From Candidatus Baldrarchaeota archaeon (lineage in GTDB: Archaea; Asgardarchaeota; Baldrarchaeia; Baldrarchaeales; DXJG01), in assembly GCA_030587435.1 (NCBI GenBank), contig JAUQZC010000167.1, positions 1-36,521 of the forward strand: 36,521 nt of DNA. The letters run 5' to 3'. Positions 33,053 to 36,521 of the stretch are shown here, piece after piece. Below the pieces are notes generated by a model. That model was not told the DNA's origin and searched no databases. It saw nothing but the letters and a program-made list of their open reading frames with translations. Every line of letters starts with the position of its first letter. Positions within the stretch are counted from its first letter, which is position 1. The position numbers were made by a program, and so were the translations under genes.

Positions 33053-33484
33053 TTAGCCGTTTTTCTTTTCCTTAATTAGCTTTTTTATTTTCGATAGGTA
33101 TCTACTTGTTTTTATGCATTCTCTTGGTATTTCTATTAATTCTCCCTTGCTTATTACGTAATATTTGTAGTTTGTTTCGGGGCTTAGTTTTTCTACGAGT
33201 TTTCTAACTTCTTCAACCGTCATATGCAATTGAACGCAATGTGGTGATCCATCCACCGTTAAAACTGTTACTTGACTTGGTTTTATGTTTTTAATCATTG
33301 TAGCTAATTTGAAGGCAACCATGTTCATATGTTCTGCTTCCAAACATGTCGAAACAGCGAAGTGGTCTTTCAGAAATTTTTCGAAAAACTGTGGCCACAT
33401 GTCCTTTACGCATTCACCATATATCAGTATTTTTCCTATCTCTTTTGCTCTTCTATCGCCAGCGTTAATTCTTAGAAGTCTCAT
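33053..33484 (-). CDS. Conserved-looking protein of unknown function
   Basis: 143 aa, ATG 33484 with GAGGTG ahead. The sequence begins MRLLRINAGDRRAKEIGKILIYGECVKDMW and has VTVLTVDGSPHCVQLHMTVEEVRKLVEKL and a basic C-terminal helix (YLSKIKKLIKEKKNG). Cysteines at about 25, 47, 83 and 123 and several His are present, but no cluster spacing convinces me of a metal site. There is no signal peptide or membrane helix. It sits upstream of the ferredoxin gene (opposite strand, 218-base gap), so a redox context is possible but unproven. I do not recognise the family. Confidence 0.55.
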   Translation of the reverse strand: MRLLRINAGDRRAKEIGKILIYGECVKDMWPQFFEKFLKDHFAVSTCLEAEHMNMVAFKLATMIKNIKPSQVTVLTVDGSPHCVQLHMTVEEVRKLVEKLSPETNYKYYVISKGELIEIPRECIKTSRYLSKIKKLIKEKKNG

Positions 33485-33702
33485 GAAAACACCTCGAGAA
33501 CGTGTCTAACTTATCTTTATTCCATGGTCGGTAGGTTGCTAAGTTGTTAATTGACTGTAGCATATAATTAGTTTTACGTAGTTTTAAATTAGGGCTTATT
33601 TATGTGATGTTAGACTAAGCTAACTTTTCCTCACGCTCTTAAGTTTAGAATACTAAAAAATTTATATTGGTATTTGTAGTTTGCTTTTTGAGGTGAATAG
33701 CT

Positions 33703-33879
33703 ATGCCGCCGAAAATTGATTTAGAAAAGTGTACTGGTTGTGGAACATGTGTTGACACGTGTCCAATGGGCGTTTTAGAACTAAAAGATGATAAAGCGTA
33801 TGTGGCTAATCCTGATGAATGTACTGAGTGTCAAGCATGTGAAGCTGCCTGCCCAAATAACGCCATATCCTTCGACTAA
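33703..33879 (+). CDS. Ferredoxin with two [4Fe-4S] clusters
   Basis: 58 aa. Two CxxCxxCxxxCP motifs are complete: Cys10, 13, 16, 20 (KCTGCGTCVDTCP) and Cys40, 43, 46, 50 (ECTECQACEAACP), each set giving one low-potential [4Fe-4S] cluster for electron transfer between oxidoreductases. ATG 33703 follows GAGGTG (33690-33695) and a TATA-like TTTATATTGG (33661-33670). The partner enzyme is not in the window. The Mo/W cofactor genes (mobB, moaB) on either side suggest aldehyde-oxidoreductase-type metabolism, which commonly uses such ferredoxin. Confidence 0.93.
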   Translation: MPPKIDLEKCTGCGTCVDTCPMGVLELKDDKAYVANPDECTECQACEAACPNNAISFD

Positions 33880-33914
33880 CCAAGGACTACCGATGACTTT
33901 CTCTCCCATTTCTT

Positions 33915-34445
33915 TTATTCTTTTGCATGTTTTATTATGTGGGGCGCTTCTGGCAGTATTAGTTTTTCAACTGCTAGTTTTGCTGCTTGAGGTGACCCTG
34001 GAATACAGAAGACTAATGTGTTTCTATATATTCCAGCTACAGCTCTTGTAACGATAGCTGCAGTTCCTATTTCTTGGAATGATAGGAATCTGAATATTTC
34101 TCCGAATCCTGGAAGATCTTTCTCAAAGAGGGGCAGTATTGCTTCTATTGTTACATCTTTCTTAGATACCCCAGTTCCGCCGGAAAATATTACAACGTCA
34201 ACCTTGTGTTTATATATTGCATCTGTTAGTGTTTTTCTTATCTCAAGGATATCGTCTGGAATTATTTTTCGTAGTTTTACGTCGTGATTAGCTTTTTTTA
34301 AAAGTTCGCATATTAGATCTCCAGATATGTCGGTTGGCTTTTCTCCTTTTATTTGTTTTTGGTATCTTGACGAACTTACTGTTATTACTGCAAATGTAAG
34401 TTTTGTTGGGGCTTCTTTTTTATGTTCCTCTGAGGTTGCACTCAT
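33915..34445 (-). CDS. moaB: Molybdenum cofactor biosynthesis protein MoaB/MogA-like
   Basis: 176 aa from ATG 34445 (a GTG at 34454 is an alternative). MoCF-binding fold: FAVITVSSSRY, DISGDLICELLKKANHDVKLRKIIPDD, VVIFSGGTGVSKKDVTIEAI with the conserved SGGTG loop, GFGEIFRFLSFQEIGTAAIVTRAVAGI, and CIPGSPQAAKLAVEKLILPEAPHI. The protein adenylylates molybdopterin before metal insertion, for molybdenum or tungsten enzymes. Its length and missing fusion to MoeA are usual for archaeal MoaB. It converges on the ferredoxin (35-base gap) and is 28 bases downstream of the OsmC gene, so the two are probably cotranscribed. The mobB gene lies 1.7 kb away. Confidence 0.9.
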   Translation of the reverse strand: MSATSEEHKKEAPTKLTFAVITVSSSRYQKQIKGEKPTDISGDLICELLKKANHDVKLRKIIPDDILEIRKTLTDAIYKHKVDVVIFSGGTGVSKKDVTIEAILPLFEKDLPGFGEIFRFLSFQEIGTAAIVTRAVAGIYRNTLVFCIPGSPQAAKLAVEKLILPEAPHIIKHAKE

Positions 34446-34473
34446 ATGTATCACTTATTAAATTTCATTTAGG

Positions 34474-34896
34474 TTAGGTTTCAAATGTTGTTTTTATTCG
34501 TATTTTTGTTTGCTCCTTTAGGGTGTTACATACTATTGAGTTTCTTTCTAGTCGTCTTACTAGTTCTTGTAGTTTTTTGGCGTCTTCGTCTTGGGCGGTT
34601 GTTGTTGATACTTGTACATTGATATCTGTGAATCTTGGGATTTTTTTGCTTGATTTTACACCTTTGACCTTTATTTCAACATTATTAATGGGGATTCTCA
34701 TTTTTCTTGCTTCTTTTAGCATTTCTGTTGCTAAACTACTACCAACTGCGGCTAATAAAAGTTCTGGTGCTGTCGGTCCTCTCTCCTCTTCCTCAACAGT
34801 TCTTATAGTTAATTTTGCCCCTCTTATGTTGGTTTCAAGTTCGCTTTTACCTTTCCAGATAACGTTAACAATAATTTTTTCCTTAACTTGTGCCAA
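34474..34896 (-). CDS. OsmC-family protein
   Basis: 141 aa from TTG 34896, which has GGTG about 7 bases ahead and gives the usual OsmC length; the longer in-frame start at 34944 would add a hydrophobic, cysteine-rich stretch without homologues that I can see. Features: VNVIWKGKSELETNIRG strand, GPTAPELLLAAVGSSLATEMLKEARKM (the GPTPPELLLAALGSC-type motif of the family, in which the catalytic Cys is here Ser), and SIVCNTLKEQTKIRIK with the second cysteine. The usual first cysteine of the thiol-peroxidase pair seems to be absent, so classical Ohr activity is doubtful; a thiol- or ligand-binding function is possible. Likely cotranscribed with moaB. Confidence 0.72.
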   Translation of the reverse strand: MAQVKEKIIVNVIWKGKSELETNIRGAKLTIRTVEEEERGPTAPELLLAAVGSSLATEMLKEARKMRIPINNVEIKVKGVKSSKKIPRFTDINVQVSTTTAQDEDAKKLQELVRRLERNSIVCNTLKEQTKIRIKTTFET

Positions 34897-35243
34897 AACG
34901 CAACACCATTGTTTTAAAATTAAAAGCATTTTACCTAAACACACTTATAAAGTTTCCTACCTAGATTCTGAGTAGTAAAAATAAATGCATAACAATGTAC
35001 TGATATTTTATTTTAATAGGAAATCTGAAGATTTATTGAGAGGTAACTAAAGAAGAAACGCAGAGAAATTTGCAGTAAAATGTTTGTTTCTTTCTTTTTG
35101 ACCTATAAAATTACCTTAAATCTTTTCCATTTATAATTGCATAATGCTAAAATACTTATAGTAACTTTATTCTCTACTACAACAACTTGATCCTATGCTT
35201 TAAATTTATCAATAAGTTACTCATTTGGAAAGGGGGTTATTGT
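34897..35243. other. Intergenic region ahead of the geranylgeranyl reductase gene
   Basis: AT-rich with no supported reading frame. It holds a small AAATCT-GA-AGATTT inverted repeat (35021-35034), a TATA-like TTTAAATTTAT (35199-35209) and the strong ribosome-binding site AAAGGGGG (35229-35236) of the downstream gene. I see no RNA gene. Confidence 0.4.
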
Positions 35244-36521
35244 ATGAGTAAATATGATGTCATAGTTGTTGGTGCTGGCACAGGCGGCACAATGGCAGCA
35301 AAGACTTCGGCTAAGGGTGGCTTAAAAGTTCTTTTAATTGATAAGAAGCCTAGGGATAAGATAGGGGATAAGGTGTGTGGAGACGCTATAGGGAGGCATC
35401 ATTTCGATAATTTAGGATTATCCTATCCAAGAGGGGAGGAGCTGGAAAGCGTTTTTGAAGGTATAGAAGTATATTCGCCGGATCTTGAAACAGTATTTAA
35501 GGTTAAAGGCGAAAGACTTGAAGGGTTCGGTGTAAACAGATATCTCTTTGGGCAAAGACTACTTAGGGAAGCGCTAAATGCAGGTGCGGAATTAATGGAT
35601 AATACCAATGTAATAAAACCCGTAGTTAAAGAAAATTTTGTTAAGGGAGTTGTAGTTAAGAGCGAAAATGAAACAAAGGAAATAGAAGCAAATATTGTTA
35701 TCGATGCTAGTGGTGTCGCGGGAGTTGTTCGTAAAAGGTTACCATCTGAGTTCGGTGTTGAAAGAGAAATTCTTCAGGAAGATTTAATTGTTGCTTATAG
35801 AGAAATTAGAGAACTAAAGGAACCTGATGAGAACCCTAATTATGCGAAGATATATTTAACTCAGAGAGTTGCGCCAGGTGGTTACTATTGGATATTCCCG
35901 AAGAAAAACGGAAGTATCGTCAACGTTGGTATAGGCGTTCAGAGTGGTCCAAATGCTCCGAACCCTAAGAGACAACTTTATGAATATGTGTTAAACCGTG
36001 AGCTGTTTAAGGATTCAAAAATTACTCATGGTGGTGGAGGAGCTGTCCCGACACGGCGACCTTTAGATTGTTTAACTGGGAACGGTGTTATGTTTGTTGG
36101 TGATGCTGCTTTTCAAGTGAATCCTGTTCATGGAGGTGGTATTGGCCCTTCAATGATTGCAGGTAAGATTGCTGGAGAAGTTGCTATAGAGGCGTTAGAA
36201 AAGGGTGATGTTAGTAGAGAGGGATTGTGGGATTATAATGTTAGGTTTATGAGGGAGTATGGTGCTAAGCAAGCTGGTTTAGATATTTTCAGGTGGTTTC
36301 TTCAAAAGTTGAGTGACGACGAATTGAATTGGGGCATGAAACACAAGTTAGTCACGGAACGGGATGTTTTGAAGGCAAATCTAGGTGAAGATTTAAAATT
36401 GAACATAACTGAGAAGGCTATTAGATTCTTCAGAGGGATCAGAAGACTATCCTTTTTGCAAAAACTCAGGGAAGTTGCAAACATTATGAAAACGGTTAAG
36501 CAGCTTTACAGAAACTATCCA
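35244..36521 (+). CDS. Geranylgeranyl reductase family FAD-dependent oxidoreductase (3' end beyond window)
   Basis: The first 426 codons are present and open to the end of the window. The FAD Rossmann motif VIVVGAGTGGTMAAKTSAKGG is at the start (7-27), followed by KIGDKVCGDAIGRHHF, the reductase-type CG motif. IDASGVAGVVRKRL, VAPGGYYWIFPKK and GNGVMFVGDAAFQVNPVHGGGIGPSMIAG (FAD pyrophosphate-binding and active-site loop) follow. Archaeal enzymes of this family saturate the prenyl chains of membrane ether lipids (digeranylgeranylglyceryl phospholipids), using reduced ferredoxin-type donors, at the membrane. ATG 35244 with AAAGGGGG upstream is well supported. A different prenyl or pigment substrate cannot be excluded. 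Confidence 0.88.
   Translation, partial: MSKYDVIVVGAGTGGTMAAKTSAKGGLKVLLIDKKPRDKIGDKVCGDAIGRHHFDNLGLSYPRGEELESVFEGIEVYSPDLETVFKVKGERLEGFGVNRYLFGQRLLREALNAGAELMDNTNVIKPVVKENFVKGVVVKSENETKEIEANIVIDASGVAGVVRKRLPSEFGVEREILQEDLIVAYREIRELKEPDENPNYAKIYLTQRVAPGGYYWIFPKKNGSIVNVGIGVQSGPNAPNPKRQLYEYVLNRELFKDSKITHGGGGAVPTRRPLDCLTGNGVMFVGDAAFQVNPVHGGGIGPSMIAGKIAGEVAIEALEKGDVSREGLWDYNVRFMREYGAKQAGLDIFRWFLQKLSDDELNWGMKHKLVTERDVLKANLGEDLKLNITEKAIRFFRGIRRLSFLQKLREVANIMKTVKQLYRNYP

Overview
This window is AT-rich archaeal chromosome. The archaeal assignment rests on several features: a geranylgeranyl-reductase-family flavoprotein (archaeal lipid type), archaeal/eukaryotic-type TrpRS and TyrRS, a fused archaeal-style lipoate ligase, an ADP-forming acyl-CoA synthetase subunit, a TrmB-type regulator, TATA-like boxes close to starts, and GGTGA/GAGGTG Shine-Dalgarno sites with many GTG and TTG starts. 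Two tandem Rab/Ras-like small GTPases plus a Roadblock/LC7 protein point to an Asgard-like or deep TACK-related lineage. This is an inference from gene content; no rRNA gene is present to settle it. I saw no tRNA, rRNA, CRISPR array, insertion sequence or phage module.

Layout. 1-6000: end of a HAD hydrolase, lipoate-protein ligase, class V aminotransferase, zinc-ribbon/LURP-one-like protein, an MFS transporter fused to a DUF47 (PhoU-like) domain, and a Roadblock protein. 6100-11330: a rightward run of an M24 (Xaa-Pro) peptidase, a CoA-disulfide-reductase/NADH-oxidase-like flavoprotein, and an 832-aa AAA+/VWA chelatase-like ATPase. 11330-18500: a frameshifted small membrane protein, a sugar-phosphate nucleotidyltransferase, TrpRS, the GTPase pair, a CYTH protein, small conserved proteins, and DHH and YfcE-type phosphoesterases. 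18600-25400: a MIP18-type Fe-S assembly factor, an acyl-CoA synthetase (ADP-forming) subunit, an Hsp20 gene facing an ArsR-like regulator across a palindromic operator, TyrRS, a TrmB-like regulator with its own palindrome, and a translationally coupled pair of PhoU-TrkA_C proteins. 25400-30500: a zinc-ribbon membrane protein, glycerate kinase, a large exported Ig-like protein and an unknown protein. 30500-36521: a frameshifted methyltransferase, MobB with a C-terminal Fe-S motif overlapping ThyX, an unknown conserved protein, an 8-Cys ferredoxin, MoaB, an OsmC-family protein, and the start of a geranylgeranyl reductase that runs off the window.

How the genes fit together. Most genes are housekeeping or metabolic and stand alone or in pairs. 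Recurrent themes are Fe-S and molybdenum/tungsten cofactor supply (MIP18, MobB, MoaB, ferredoxin), PhoU-type domains attached to transport or regulatory domains (three proteins), and compact promoters with perfect inverted repeats (hsp20/arsR, trmB-like, glycerate kinase). The most notable items are the MFS-DUF47 fusion, the GTPase pair with a 55-bp identical tract suggesting gene conversion, and the hsp20/ArsR-like divergent operator. Two single-base frameshifts in homopolymers may be real decay or sequencing error. I found no wholly new defence or mobile system here.
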